The notes beneath the pieces were generated by a model, which was not told the DNA's origin, ran no database searches, and saw only the letters and a list, made by a program, of their open reading frames with translations. Shown in pieces: positions 34,362 to 43,568 of a stretch of DNA of 64,000 bases. The number at the start of each line of letters is the position of its first letter. Within the stretch, counting starts at the first letter, position 1. The position numbers and the translations under genes were made by a program. This DNA is from Pontibacter aquaedesilientis (GTDB taxonomy: Bacteria > Bacteroidota > Bacteroidia > Cytophagales > Hymenobacteraceae). The stretch lies in the NCBI RefSeq assembly GCF_014773225.1, contig NZ_JACXAJ010000011.1, forward strand, positions 55,090 to 119,089. Direction: 5' to 3'.

Positions 34362-34886
34362 TCAGGCGTGTGCCTTGTCCCTTAGTACCCGTGCTGTAAC
34401 CAGCAACTGCCCAACGTGGCGCATACTGTGCTCCGCCGCATGGAAAAGCAAACCCATGACCGTAGAATCTACCTGCGCCCGACCCACCTGCCTTGGCTCA
34501 GTCAAGGTCTGCTCATCGGTTTGGGCCAACTGATCCAGCGCTTTATCCACCTGCTCATGAAACCGTTGCACCAGATCCTGTGCATGCTCCTTTGCATGGG
34601 CAGGCTTCCCTTCGGCATACAGGTACGTGAGTTGCTGCTCTGTCAGGGCCTCGCCTTTGGCGTAAGTGAACAGGCGGTCCAGTATACCTACCAGGTGCTG
34701 CAGGTGATACCCAACCGAAGCGACTCCCGCCGGACGTTCCCAGAGTAAGTCCTCCGAAAAATCCTGCATAAAGTTCTCCACCTCTTCGCGGGCCTGCAGC
34801 AGCGCATGGGCCACCGGTTGCAGCAAAGGCGGTATGCCAGGCAGCGGACCGCGCAGCCAGACTTCCAGGTTTTTGGTCTGTGTCAT
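34362..34886 (-). CDS. DinB-family four-helix protein
   Basis: This protein of about 174 residues is of the DinB/YfiT superfamily. Metal-ligand histidines appear in VGYHLQHLVG and in FHAAEHSMRHVGQLL. Family members include thiol-dependent transferases (bacillithiol, mycothiol) and damage-induced proteins; the activity here is unknown. The ATG at 34886 (MTQTKNLEVW) is preferred over 34931 because the extra 15 residues are atypical. It converges with the ABC gene. Confidence 0.85.
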   Translation of the reverse strand: MTQTKNLEVWLRGPLPGIPPLLQPVAHALLQAREEVENFMQDFSEDLLWERPAGVASVGYHLQHLVGILDRLFTYAKGEALTEQQLTYLYAEGKPAHAKEHAQDLVQRFHEQVDKALDQLAQTDEQTLTEPRQVGRAQVDSTVMGLLFHAAEHSMRHVGQLLVTARVLRDKAHA

Positions 34887-34963
34887 TGTATATTGTTTAG
34901 GTGAGACTTTAGGTAAATTATCCTGATCCAAGATTATTTTAAACTGCAGTCAGGACAAAAGGT

Positions 34964-35050
34964 TATACCTATAGGTATAGGCATACCTATTTCCCACTTA
35001 TCACTTGCTCCTGCTGCGGATTATACCTAATATTCGGCCACTATACCTTC
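34964..35050. other. Dense cluster of AGGTATA/TATACCT motifs
   Basis: Within 90 bases, five or more copies of the heptamer or close variants occur in both orientations between the divergent DinB and DUF1330 genes. It is the densest cluster in the window and may be part of the promoter region. Confidence 0.6.
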
Positions 35051-35069
35051 AATCAAAAAGTTTAAACCT

Positions 35070-35357
35070 ATGCCTGCTTACATCATTGTAGAAGTGAACG
35101 TGACAGATCCTGCCACTTATGAGGATTACAAAAAACTGACTCCCGGATCGTTGGAGCCTTTTGACGGAAAGTTTATTGTGCGTGGAGGCGCTGCTGAGTT
35201 GCTGGAGGGCGAGCAAGAGCCGAACAGAATGGTGGTGCTGGAGTTCCCGACCATGGAAAAAGCGAAAGCCTGGTGGTCATCTGAAGAGTACGCTCCTGCC
35301 AAAGCCATACGCCAAAGCGCATCCACCACCCGCATGATCGCAGTGGAGGGAGTTTAG
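35070..35357 (+). CDS. DUF1330 domain protein
   Basis: This 95-residue ferredoxin-like (dimeric alpha/beta barrel) protein shows the DUF1330 pattern: AYIIVEVNVTDPATYEDYKK, GKFIVRGG, VVLEFPTMEKAKAWWSSEEYAPAKAIR. It is cytoplasmic and of unknown function. The last codons (EGV and stop) run into repeat family B. It is a single gene that converges with the DUF218 gene. Confidence 0.9.
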   Translation: MPAYIIVEVNVTDPATYEDYKKLTPGSLEPFDGKFIVRGGAAELLEGEQEPNRMVVLEFPTMEKAKAWWSSEEYAPAKAIRQSASTTRMIAVEGV

Positions 35358-35452
35358 GAGTTTGAGAGTTAGAAAGTTTAGGAGTTTAGAAGTTAGAAAG
35401 TTGAGAAGGTATACTTACTAACTTCCAAACTTTCTAACTTTCTAACTTTCCA
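35355..35452. repeat. Intergenic repeat family B, copy 2 (large inverted repeat)
   Basis: GGAGTTTGAGAGTTAGAAAG-type units on the left face AACTTTCTAACT-type units on the right, forming a long imperfect hairpin between convergent genes. It supplies the stop codons of both and can act as a bidirectional terminator. Confidence 0.7.
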
Positions 35453-36074
35453 GTTTTCCTTTGTCGCGTCTGTTCAGGTAGTCCAGCACTTCGTCTACCG
35501 ATGCCAGATCCCCTTGTTTGTGGTAGCAGTTTATGCGTTCGATCTCACCGGCGATCAGTCCGGCACGGGTGTCTTCGAGTTTGCCTTGCGAGTGCGTTAC
35601 CTCATCCTGCCAGGGCATTGCCTTGCCGGGCACGCTGTAGAGGTATAGCTCCGGATACTCCTGCAGAGCCATCGTTACGGCCGTCATAAAAGCCCGTGGT
35701 TGCTGGAAGGGAGCAGCCGTTACGACGAGGTGTTTGTACTGCTTCTTTTTGGCATGCAGGATCATGGACTCTGCCTCAATGCGGGTATGCAGCAGCTGTG
35801 TATCGGCTGGCACAGGCGTTACCGGCTCCAGCATCTCCTCTCCTATGCCGAACAAACCCAATTGCCTCTGCCAGATGGCATAGCCCGGGTAGCCGCTGAG
35901 CGGAACAGTGTCCAGGCAGAAGACTTTGTCGATTCGCTTGCTTTGCATCAGTTGTTGAGCCGTTTCGAAGGATGCGGCCTGGTTGTCTGCTGTCTGTCCG
36001 AAAAGGAAAAGGCCGTCCAAGGGTTTGGCGGGCAGGGTGTCGCAGAGTGTTCGGATAATGAGTTCTTCTAACAT
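35442..36074 (-). CDS. DUF218 (YdcF/ElyC-like) family protein
   Basis: This protein of about 210 residues has the DUF218 Rossmann-like layout: GLFLFGQTADNQ near the start, a motif TRIEAESMILHAKKKQYKHLVVTAAPFQQPRAFM where family members carry the conserved acidic and Arg residues, and a C-terminal VPGKAMPWQDE segment. Relatives bind S-adenosylmethionine or affect envelope biogenesis. The long upstream extension (to 36167) looks non-coding, so I start at ATG 36074. The C-terminal codons GKLES lie in repeat family B. Confidence 0.75.
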   Translation of the reverse strand: MLEELIIRTLCDTLPAKPLDGLFLFGQTADNQAASFETAQQLMQSKRIDKVFCLDTVPLSGYPGYAIWQRQLGLFGIGEEMLEPVTPVPADTQLLHTRIEAESMILHAKKKQYKHLVVTAAPFQQPRAFMTAVTMALQEYPELYLYSVPGKAMPWQDEVTHSQGKLEDTRAGLIAGEIERINCYHKQGDLASVDEVLDYLNRRDKGKLES

Positions 36075-36187
36075 AAGCAGGATTATACGCAGGCAGGTAT
36101 AGCAGGATGTATCTATACAAAATTGACTATTTTTGTGCATGAAACCAATCTTTTTGCTTACTCTCACTTTTACTTTCTATCATCTCT

Positions 36188-36565
36188 ATGAAAGCAATCG
36201 GTCAGCATAAAACAAACGAACCAACTGTAGTCAAGCCGGTGCAGCTGCAACTGGAGGGCTACAACAAGCGGGACATCGATCTATTTGCCAGCGCGTTCAG
36301 CGACACGGTAAAGGTATACCGACAGCCGGGCTTACTGACTTACCAGGGCCGGGACGAGTTGCACAGCAGGTATGGCGCTATGTTCGCCAGCACGCCAGAC
36401 CTGCACTGCGAGGTCGTGAACCGGATAATTGCCGGCGACGTGGTGATCGACCATGAGAAGGTGCAACGCAAAAAAGGACAGCCGCGCACCGACGCCATTG
36501 CCGTATACCGGGTGCAGGATGGCTTGATCGTGGAAGTCACTTTTATACCACCGCACAACCAATAG
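36188..36565 (+). CDS. SnoaL-like/NTF2-fold protein
   Basis: This 125-residue cone-fold protein has QLEGYNKRDIDLFASAFSDTVKVY at the start, GRDELHSRYGAMFASTPDLHCEV in the middle and AVYRVQDGLIVEVTFI at the end, the usual steroid isomerase/SnoaL-like pattern. The function is unknown. A TATTTTTG match to TAnnTTTG at 36128-36135 gives a likely transcription start near 36142, consistent with translation from the ATG at 36188. It precedes a HAD gene by 37 bases. Confidence 0.85.
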   Translation: MKAIGQHKTNEPTVVKPVQLQLEGYNKRDIDLFASAFSDTVKVYRQPGLLTYQGRDELHSRYGAMFASTPDLHCEVVNRIIAGDVVIDHEKVQRKKGQPRTDAIAVYRVQDGLIVEVTFIPPHNQ

Positions 36566-36602
36566 GCTATACCTGCCACACTACTTTAGAATTATTCCAA
36601 CG

Positions 36603-37232
36603 ATGAATAACCAGATTGACAGTATAATTTTTGACCTCGACGGCACCCTCTGGGACGCAGCTGAGACGGTGGCCCGCGCCTGGAAGGCAGCTAGGGATCA
36701 GGTCGATTTTGAGATACAGGAGATTACCCCCGAAAAAATCCGCTCCATAGCGGGCACGCAGCACAACCTCATCTTCCCGATGCTTTTCCCGCACCTCAGC
36801 CCCGAGCAGCAGCATCAACTGATGGAGATAAGCGGCAAAGAGGAGATGGCCCACATCAAAAAGTATGGCGGCAAACTGTACGACGGGCTTGAGGCGACAC
36901 TGCAATACCTGCAGCCCAGGTATAGACTCTTCATCGTGAGCAATTGCCAGGACGGGTACATCGAGGCTTTCCTGGAGCACCACCAGTTACGAGCCTATTT
37001 CCAGGACCACGAGTGCTCCGGCCGGACAGGCGACCCCAAGGATGTGAACCTAAAGGCCATCGTAGAACGAAACAAACTAGAGTCGCCGGTGTACGTGGGT
37101 GATACGCAAGGTGATTTTGATGCCAGCGCTAAGGCCGATGTTCCTTTCATCTACGCCAGCTACGGCTACCGCGAGGTGGAGCAATACGAACATAAACTGG
37201 AGCAAATCGCTGACCTGACCAGGCTGTTCTAA
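36603..37232 (+). CDS. HAD-superfamily phosphatase (phosphoglycolate phosphatase-like)
   Basis: This 209-residue HAD-IA hydrolase has motif I FDLDGTLWDA, a helical cap, motif II IVSNCQDGYIEAF, a lysine region (RTGDPKDVNL) and motif III YVGDTQGDFDASAKA. It is a typical soluble phosphatase of small metabolites such as 2-phosphoglycolate or sugar phosphates; the exact substrate cannot be told. It lies between the SnoaL-like and GNAT genes on the same strand and may be co-transcribed with them. Confidence 0.9.
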   Translation: MNNQIDSIIFDLDGTLWDAAETVARAWKAARDQVDFEIQEITPEKIRSIAGTQHNLIFPMLFPHLSPEQQHQLMEISGKEEMAHIKKYGGKLYDGLEATLQYLQPRYRLFIVSNCQDGYIEAFLEHHQLRAYFQDHECSGRTGDPKDVNLKAIVERNKLESPVYVGDTQGDFDASAKADVPFIYASYGYREVEQYEHKLEQIADLTRLF

Positions 37233-37306
37233 CCCGAAAGACAAGGTGGCGCTATACCTCGATTGGCCATGCCAGGTATAAGCTGCGTATAGTCTCGAAA
37301 AAAGAC

Positions 37307-37771
37307 ATGATTCTGGAAGCGCAGCCCGAAGACATTGACGAGGTTTACAGCCTGTGGCGCATCCTGTTGGACCATCACCAGGGGCATCACCAAGTTTTCA
37401 GGTATAAGGCAGGTAGCGAACAGGCACTCAAGTCAGAACTCCTTACCCGGATAAAAGAAAAAAATACCCGTGTGTTCGTCTACCAGCACAACGACGAGTG
37501 GGTAGGAATGCTCATGGCCAGTCTCAGGGCCAGCTCGGCTGGTTTTAAACTGGCTCACAAAGGCTACATCGCCGAAACCGTCCTCAAAGAAGCGTTTCGA
37601 GGCAGCGGCATTGGTAAAGAGCTTTTTGAGGCAGCCCGCAAATGGCTAATCGACCAGGGAGCTGACCATATCGAACTGCAGGTATCGGTGCATAACCACG
37701 CGGGTATCCGTTTCTGGGAGTCCCTCGGTTTCTCTCCCTCCACCCACCATCTAGTATTAACCCTCAAGTAG
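37307..37771 (+). CDS. GNAT-family N-acetyltransferase
   Basis: This 154-residue acetyltransferase has beta-strand/helix order typical of GNAT: GYIAETVLKEAFRGSGIGKEL contains the acetyl-CoA pyrophosphate loop (R-G-S-G-I-G), followed by HIELQVSVHNHAGIRFWESLGF. The acceptor is unknown. It is the last gene of the plus-strand run and converges with the methyltransferase gene. Confidence 0.9.
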   Translation: MILEAQPEDIDEVYSLWRILLDHHQGHHQVFRYKAGSEQALKSELLTRIKEKNTRVFVYQHNDEWVGMLMASLRASSAGFKLAHKGYIAETVLKEAFRGSGIGKELFEAARKWLIDQGADHIELQVSVHNHAGIRFWESLGFSPSTHHLVLTLK

Positions 37772-37880
37772 GTCTTTTTTCAACGTTAACAAGGGACAAA
37801 ACACAAAGCCCCGGCACACTGTTGTATGTCGGGACTTCGGGCTGGATTAGGTATACCAGGTGTTAGGATGGCGTGAAAGC

Positions 37881-38948
37881 TCATGGCCTCATTTCGTATA
37901 CCTTGTCGTAAACGGTTTCAGCCACCTTCCGGAAAGAAACAAAACCAGCTTTGCGGGCGGCCTGTTGCAGCTCTTTTTCATAGGTATCAACCCCCAGTTC
38001 TACCCGGCTCACTTCCTCGGCCACGACATGGCGCCCTTCAGTTGAGCGCATGCGCTGGTACAGCTCTTCTCCTACCTTGTAGCGGTCTTTCGCTTCTACA
38101 GCCACCAGCACTCCGTCCCGTTTCAGTACCTCATTGCACTCGATTAGCAGGTCCTGCAGACTGCCGCCCATGTTGTGCAGACATTCAATCAGGGTAATCA
38201 GGTCGTATTGATGTGCCTGCACCTGGTCGGCCGTAGCCAATTCGAAGTGGGCATTGCTGATTTTCTTCTCTTTGGCCAACAGACTGGCCCTTTCCACAGA
38301 AGACTCATACCTGTCGAAACCAAGGAAATGCGATTCAGGAAACGCTTCGGCCATGATCAGGGTGGATGCTCCGTGGCGTCCGCAACCCAGGTCGGCAACA
38401 GTTATACCTTGCTCAAGCCTGTCCATGAGCCCTTCCACGCCAGGCAGCCAGTTGTCAAACAGACTCGATAGATACTCAGAGCTAAAAAAGCGGGCTGAGG
38501 GTTCAGTTAGTTTATCTTTTCCTGCCATACCCGGAATATCGCTTTTTTTCTCAACCGACGGTTCTCTAACAAACTTTGCAGTTTTTTCCACGCGTTTGGA
38601 TTGAAAGCGCTCCCCAATGTAGAAGGGGCTCTTCCGGTCTGTCAGTGCTATGGCATGCTCGATGGGCAAGGAATAGGTATCCGAATCGGGCTCGTGCGAC
38701 ACGATGCCTTCTGTTGCCTGGTGATGCAGCCACTTTTTAACCAGCCGCACTTTTGCTCTGGTACGGCGGGCCAGCTCTCCTACTGTAACAGCGCCTGCAA
38801 AGGCCATTGCTTTATAAAGGCCTAGTTGCACGCCCAGGTAAGTCATCTTTATTCGTTCTGAAGCACGGAGATCATCCAATATGCGATGCACAAAGTCTGA
38901 CATCTTTTTGGTGCTTATTTCTTTCGGCAAAATAGCATGAGTGTCCAT
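37881..38948 (-). CDS. SAM-dependent methyltransferase with N-terminal winged helix
   Basis: This protein of about 355 residues has an N-terminal winged-helix domain (about 25-100, AVTVGELARRTRAKVRLVKKWL) and a C-terminal class I methyltransferase with motif I VADLGCGRHGAS and a following acidic FLGFD. It resembles the Rv2258c type of HTH-methyltransferase. The target may be a small molecule. I use ATG 38948; the longer reading to 39122 would overlap the AraC gene and has no family features. It is downstream of the AraC-family regulator, 88 bases apart, so it may be a regulated target. Confidence 0.85.
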   Translation of the reverse strand: MDTHAILPKEISTKKMSDFVHRILDDLRASERIKMTYLGVQLGLYKAMAFAGAVTVGELARRTRAKVRLVKKWLHHQATEGIVSHEPDSDTYSLPIEHAIALTDRKSPFYIGERFQSKRVEKTAKFVREPSVEKKSDIPGMAGKDKLTEPSARFFSSEYLSSLFDNWLPGVEGLMDRLEQGITVADLGCGRHGASTLIMAEAFPESHFLGFDRYESSVERASLLAKEKKISNAHFELATADQVQAHQYDLITLIECLHNMGGSLQDLLIECNEVLKRDGVLVAVEAKDRYKVGEELYQRMRSTEGRHVVAEEVSRVELGVDTYEKELQQAARKAGFVSFRKVAETVYDKVYEMRP

Positions 38949-39036
38949 AGTTGTAGATTTTGGTTGGATTAACAATCTAAAAATAAGCACCTTGCCTATT
39001 AAAGTATTGTATGTAACTCGGAATGTTTTGTATAAA

Positions 39037-39945
39037 TCAGAAATTCCGACGGAGCTCGAGCGGAGTATACCCGGTCCTGCGTTTAATGAAGTGGCTGAAG
39101 TGCGACTGATCGTCGAAGCCAAGTGTGTAGGCGATTTCGGCCAGTGCCAGATCGGTGCTGGTGAGTAAGGCTTTGGCCTCTAGCAGCAGCCTGTTTTTAA
39201 TGATATCGTGTGGGGGCTTTCCGGTAGTGCTTTTGACTACATCGGCCAAGTGTTTGGGCGTGATGTTGAGCATGCTGGCATACTGCTGCACTTCCCGCAC
39301 TTCCTTGAATTTTTCCTCTACCAGCCGTTTGTACTCGCTGGTTAATTTGACTGCCCGCGTTGCCTTGTCTTTGATGTAGACGTTGTACCTGGCCTTGTAG
39401 CAATCTCGTATGAGCAGCAGCAAAATGTGCACATAATCACGCAGCAGCTGGTTTTTCTCGCGGGACTTGCCCTCGTTCACTTCTATGATGTTGGTAAATG
39501 CCTTTTGAATCAGCTCGCTTTCCCTTTTGGTGAGGCTGACCACGTGCTCGGCTTGCAGATCGAAGAAAGGAAATTGTTCTGTGAGTGTGCCCTTCACGAC
39601 GGGCTGCATAAACTCCGATTTGAATTCCAGGCAATACCCATTGCAACCCCGAATGTTATAGGAAGAATAAAGCATGTTCTCCGGCACGATCACCAAATCG
39701 TGGGGCATGAGCCAGCGGTGCTTGTCATCCAGCCGGACATCGTGCAAACCTCCCAAAAGCAGGTATATTAGGTTAAAGTTTCTCCGCAAAGTCGGGATTC
39801 CCCGCTTTGGGTCTACTTTTTGGTGCCTTTCCTGCAAGGTCCCCGGCAAGAGCATTAAGTCTGGATCATAGGGACTGTTATCGTGGTTAATTTTTCTTTC
39901 AAAGGCAGCAATTGTATCAAAGGTCAATATTTTATAATCGGGCAC
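39037..39945 (-). CDS. AraC-family transcriptional regulator
   Basis: This 302-residue protein has an N-terminal cupin-like sensing domain (about 20-160, HDLVIVPENMLYSSYN) and a C-terminal double HTH (about 205-302) with VQQYASMLNITPKHLADVVKS and ALAEIAYTLGFDDQSHFSHF, ending TGYTPLELR, the AraC signature. The effector is unknown. It lies upstream of the methyltransferase gene on the same strand and could control it and itself. Confidence 0.92.
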   Translation of the reverse strand: MPDYKILTFDTIAAFERKINHDNSPYDPDLMLLPGTLQERHQKVDPKRGIPTLRRNFNLIYLLLGGLHDVRLDDKHRWLMPHDLVIVPENMLYSSYNIRGCNGYCLEFKSEFMQPVVKGTLTEQFPFFDLQAEHVVSLTKRESELIQKAFTNIIEVNEGKSREKNQLLRDYVHILLLLIRDCYKARYNVYIKDKATRAVKLTSEYKRLVEEKFKEVREVQQYASMLNITPKHLADVVKSTTGKPPHDIIKNRLLLEAKALLTSTDLALAEIAYTLGFDDQSHFSHFIKRRTGYTPLELRRNF

Positions 39946-40415
39946 GGATCTTAATTTACTTTTCCATTATACTGCACAATTAATAACCCGTAAATTAAAT
40001 GAAGCTCCATTTTGCTTCAGACTCTTGACAGGCATTAAAAGCTCAGCTATACCTGTGTACACCCTGCACACAACACCCCCTTATATAGAACAAATCAAAA
40101 CCTTAAAACAGTGCCTTATATTTAGTTATTTTAGCCTGAAAATCAATTACTTGGTCAACACCCCGCTAAGTGGGTTATAAAGTATTATTAAATTAGTGTA
40201 GCCCTTGCATTCGTAATTAAACTTGAATTCGGAACTGCCTGTTTTCCTCCTATCCGATCAAAACGGGCCCGCAACGTTCACTTCAAAGGGTCTGCCTAAC
40301 ACTAGCCGCTGCCTGCTTATAAGCTAGCACAACAACAGTTCAACCCAAAGCCGAAAGATTAAAGATTCTACTTTCGGATGGCAAGTATTCGGGTAGCAGG
40401 AATGGAGGCTATACC
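39946..40415. other. Intergenic region with no gene
   Basis: These 470 bases lie between the AraC gene start and the dehydrogenase gene end. I see stops in all frames, one AGGTATA-type motif near 40049 and a weak stem CCGAAAG/CTTTCGG at 40351-40377 that might terminate the dehydrogenase transcript. Nothing else is recognisable. Confidence 0.5.
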
Positions 40416-41408
40416 CTAATTGGCTATTTGATTGGCAAGCATTTTTCCTGACTCAAAATCAGAGATGTTCTGTAGCGTCACGCTGGCTATACCTTCCATG
40501 GCGTTGCGGGTAAAAAAAGCCTGATGGCCCGTGATGAGCACGTTGTTGAAAGAGAGCAGCCGCATAAACACGTCATCCTGGATCACTTTGTCCGACAGAT
40601 CCTCGAAGAACAGGTCCGCTTCCTCTTCGTACACATCCAGCCCCAGGTAGCTGATGTGTGCGGTTTTGAGGGCTGCGATAACAGCCTTGGTATCGATAAG
40701 CGCACCCCGGCTGGTGTTGATCAGCATGACGCCTTGCTTCATGGAGGCAATGGATTCTTTGTTGATGAGGTGGTGGGTCTGCGGCGTGAGCGGACAGTGC
40801 AGCGAAATAATGTCGGACTCAGAATAGAGTGCGGGCAGTTCGGTGAACTCTATCCCTATTTCATCAAATTCATCCCGCTTTATAACATCGTACCCCAACA
40901 CCCGGCAACCAAAACCCTTTAGAATTCTGGCTGTTACCAAGCCGATCTTTCCCAGTCCGATCAACCCTACCGTTTTACCATGCAGGTCGAAACCCATCAG
41001 TCCGTTCAGCGCAAAATTGCCTTCCTTTACACGGTTGTAGGCCCGGTGCGTTTTGCGATTGAGGGTAAGTATGAGCGCCAGGGTATGCTCTGCCACCGAG
41101 TAGGGCGAATAAGCCGGCACCCGCACCACCTTGATGCCGAGCTTTTGGGCCGCTTCCAGGTCCACGTTGTTGAAACCTGCGCAGCGCAGTGCGACGAGCC
41201 TGACGCCTTGCTCAGCCAGAAGTTGCAACACTTCGGCATTGGCTTTGTCGTTCACGAAAATGCAGACCGCCTCATGCCCCTTTGCCAGCACGGCCGTGTT
41301 GCGGTTTAGTGGTACTTCCAGAAAATTAAGCGTGTGTTTGTGCCGGGTATTGCTTTGGTTAAAGAACTCAGTGTCGTATACCTTGGAGCTGAAAAACAGG
41401 ACATTCAT
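40416..41408 (-). CDS. D-2-hydroxyacid dehydrogenase (D-lactate dehydrogenase-like)
   Basis: This 330-residue NAD-dependent dehydrogenase has the Rossmann motif GLIGLGKIGLVTA near 146-158, HCPLTPQTHHLINKES, the catalytic Arg in NTSRGALIDT, an acidic YEEEADLFFED and the catalytic His in ITGHQAFFT. The pattern LALILTLNRKTHRAYNRVKEG and the LFFEDLSD segment match fermentative D-lactate dehydrogenase (LdhA) closely. It probably reduces pyruvate to D-lactate under low oxygen. Single gene. Confidence 0.92.
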   Translation of the reverse strand: MNVLFFSSKVYDTEFFNQSNTRHKHTLNFLEVPLNRNTAVLAKGHEAVCIFVNDKANAEVLQLLAEQGVRLVALRCAGFNNVDLEAAQKLGIKVVRVPAYSPYSVAEHTLALILTLNRKTHRAYNRVKEGNFALNGLMGFDLHGKTVGLIGLGKIGLVTARILKGFGCRVLGYDVIKRDEFDEIGIEFTELPALYSESDIISLHCPLTPQTHHLINKESIASMKQGVMLINTSRGALIDTKAVIAALKTAHISYLGLDVYEEEADLFFEDLSDKVIQDDVFMRLLSFNNVLITGHQAFFTRNAMEGIASVTLQNISDFESGKMLANQIAN

Positions 41409-41471
41409 GAGCAGGAAATTAAAGTGACAGCATTAGCTTTTTTATACGGGAGAAACGATCCCGGTATAGAT

Positions 41472-43385
41472 CTACTGCATTGCCAGGTATAGCTTGCCGC
41501 TTTCGGCATACCGGAGCATACCTGTGTCTACCAGTTCGCGAAGCAGCTCAGTCACGGCTTCGGAATGTTTCGGCTCAAATTGTTGCACCAATTCTTTAGG
41601 GAGAATAGGCTGATCCTGCACCAGCTTGCATACCTTCTCGCGCAGACCTAACTGCTCCTTCCCTTCCCGCTCTTTTTTGCGCTGCGCCAGGCAGTAGTCG
41701 CAAATACGGCAGCTTTTGTCGTTCAATTCACCGAAATACTCCAGCAGCAGTTGGGTGCGGCATCGGTCGCTGGTCTCGACATAGTGCGCCATCTCTCTAG
41801 CCTGCTCCATGGCACGGTCACGCAATTGGTCCAGCTTTTTGTGATTGAGGGGCAAGTTGGCAGCATCCAGACGCGGAGTTGTGAAAACCAGTTGAGGTGC
41901 GTCGTGTTGGGGTTCGTATACCAGCACCTGCAGTTTGTGCAGATACTCTAACTTGCGCCGTATCTCCTGCTCCGGCTTGTGGAGTTGCTGGGCCAGTTTT
42001 TGTTCTGATATTTTCACAAATCCCGTAAAAGCCTCTCCCCCATACATCCGCAGAATCATACGCAGCAAGGCATCGTGCTCGGCATTCGCCACCTGAAACT
42101 CATATAGTGCCATGTTGTCGAGCAGCAAGTATAGCCTGGAGGGACTGTAATAAGCCTCGTTGAGTTGCAGATAGCCTTCGCCCTCCAGCCGCTTAATGGC
42201 ATGGTGCGCTTCCAGGGTTTTGAGTTTGTAGTTTTTGGAGAAAGCCGCCAGGTCGAAATCGAAATTACTCATAAAACCGCTGCCCACCGCGATCTGGTAA
42301 TAGTTGGCCAGGCACTGGTATACTCTGCGAATCAGCTCTAAGGGCGGGTGGGCTTCCGTTACTTTTTGCAGCAAATCCTTTGTATCGCTCGGGCCATAAA
42401 GCAGGGTGGCATAGGCGTATTTCTCATCCCGACCGGCACGGCCCGCCTCTTGGTAGTAGGCTTCCAGGCTTTCGGGCAGGTCCAGGTGCACCACCAGGCG
42501 CACATCGGGTTTGTCTATCCCCATTCCGAAAGCATTGGTAGCCACTATGACCCGCACCTTATCGTCAATCCAGGCCTGCTGTGCGTTGCTGCGCTCTTCA
42601 AACTTCAGTCCGGCATGGTAGGCGCCAGCCGCAATGCGCCGGCTTTGCAGAAACCTGGCCAGCTCCACCGTCTGACGGCGACTACGCACATACACGATCG
42701 CCTGCCCCGGCATGCGTTGCAGAATCTCGAGCAGGCGGCCCACTTTATCCTCGGTATACAGACAGGAATAAGAAAGATTAAACCGGGCAAAACTCTTTAC
42801 AAATACATGCTGCTTTCTAAAGGCCAGCTTCTCCTGAATGTCCAGTCGCACCTGTTCCGTGGCCGTGGCCGTAAGCGCCAGCACGGGCACACCGGGCAGT
42901 GCTTCCCGCAACTGGGCCAACTCCAGGTAGGGTGGTCGGAAGTCGTAACCCCATTGCGAGATACAGTGTGCCTCATCCACGGCCAGCAAGCCGACTTTCA
43001 TCCGCTTTACACGCTCCTGAAAAAGATCAGTCTGCAATCGCTCCGGCGACAGGTATAGGAACTTCATGTTACCATACACGCAGTTGTCCAGGGCAATATC
43101 AATCTCGCGGCGGTTCATACCGGAGTAAATGGCAATGGCAGGTATACCCCGCTTTTTCAGCTGCTCCACCTGATCCTTCATGAGCGCAATGAGCGGCGTG
43201 ATCACCAGGCAAATCCCCTCCTGGGCCATGGCCGGCACCTGAAAGCAAATGGACTTTCCACCACCCGTCGGCAACAGCGCCAGCGTGTCCTCCCCGGCCA
43301 GCACCGACCGGATGATATCCTCCTGCAGCGGCCTGAACTGATCATAGCCCCAATAGGTTTTGAGTATGTAATGGATGTCGTGCAA
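41472..43385 (-). CDS. recQ: RecQ-family ATP-dependent DNA helicase
   Basis: This 637-residue SF2 3'-5' helicase has Walker A LLPTGGGKSICFQ, DEAHCISQWGYDFRP, ALTATAT, GMGIDKPDVR and the Q-x2-GRAGRD motif VI. A zinc-binding RecQ-Ct module (SCRICDYC, about 567-574) follows, then a winged-helix-like C-terminus; no full HRDC domain is evident. It repairs or restarts stalled forks. Length is typical of Bacteroidota RecQ paralogues. Confidence 0.95.
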   Translation of the reverse strand: MHDIHYILKTYWGYDQFRPLQEDIIRSVLAGEDTLALLPTGGGKSICFQVPAMAQEGICLVITPLIALMKDQVEQLKKRGIPAIAIYSGMNRREIDIALDNCVYGNMKFLYLSPERLQTDLFQERVKRMKVGLLAVDEAHCISQWGYDFRPPYLELAQLREALPGVPVLALTATATEQVRLDIQEKLAFRKQHVFVKSFARFNLSYSCLYTEDKVGRLLEILQRMPGQAIVYVRSRRQTVELARFLQSRRIAAGAYHAGLKFEERSNAQQAWIDDKVRVIVATNAFGMGIDKPDVRLVVHLDLPESLEAYYQEAGRAGRDEKYAYATLLYGPSDTKDLLQKVTEAHPPLELIRRVYQCLANYYQIAVGSGFMSNFDFDLAAFSKNYKLKTLEAHHAIKRLEGEGYLQLNEAYYSPSRLYLLLDNMALYEFQVANAEHDALLRMILRMYGGEAFTGFVKISEQKLAQQLHKPEQEIRRKLEYLHKLQVLVYEPQHDAPQLVFTTPRLDAANLPLNHKKLDQLRDRAMEQAREMAHYVETSDRCRTQLLLEYFGELNDKSCRICDYCLAQRKKEREGKEQLGLREKVCKLVQDQPILPKELVQQFEPKHSEAVTELLRELVDTGMLRYAESGKLYLAMQ

Positions 43386-43517
43386 GCGGGTTGTGGTTTG
43401 GAGAAGCGAAGATAAGGCATATCAGCCTAAATCGCTCTCACCAATTAGAAGGTATCAGAAAAAAGGATAGGCATAAAGCCCCCTTCTGTTCTTAGGAGGG
43501 GGTAGGGGGAGGTGAAC

Positions 43518-43548
43518 AAAAAAGCCCGCCTCGAATGAGGCAGGCTTT
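43518..43548 (-). terminator. Terminator after the 261-residue conserved gene
   Basis: A 12-base stem with one mismatch (43521-43532 with 43537-43548) and GAAT-type loop has a T run on the minus strand. It separates the 43569-44354 gene from recQ. Confidence 0.8.
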
Positions 43549-43568
43549 CACTGGTAAATATGTTGAGA

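Noticed and set aside
36139..36213. Short signal-peptide-like frame just before the SnoaL-like gene.
   Set aside because: Its ATG lies at or before the predicted transcription start and the frame stops after 24 codons, in another frame from the main gene.
38949..39122. N-terminal extension of the methyltransferase overlapping the AraC gene.
   Set aside because: The extra 58 residues have no family character and the AraC C-terminus is clearly real there.
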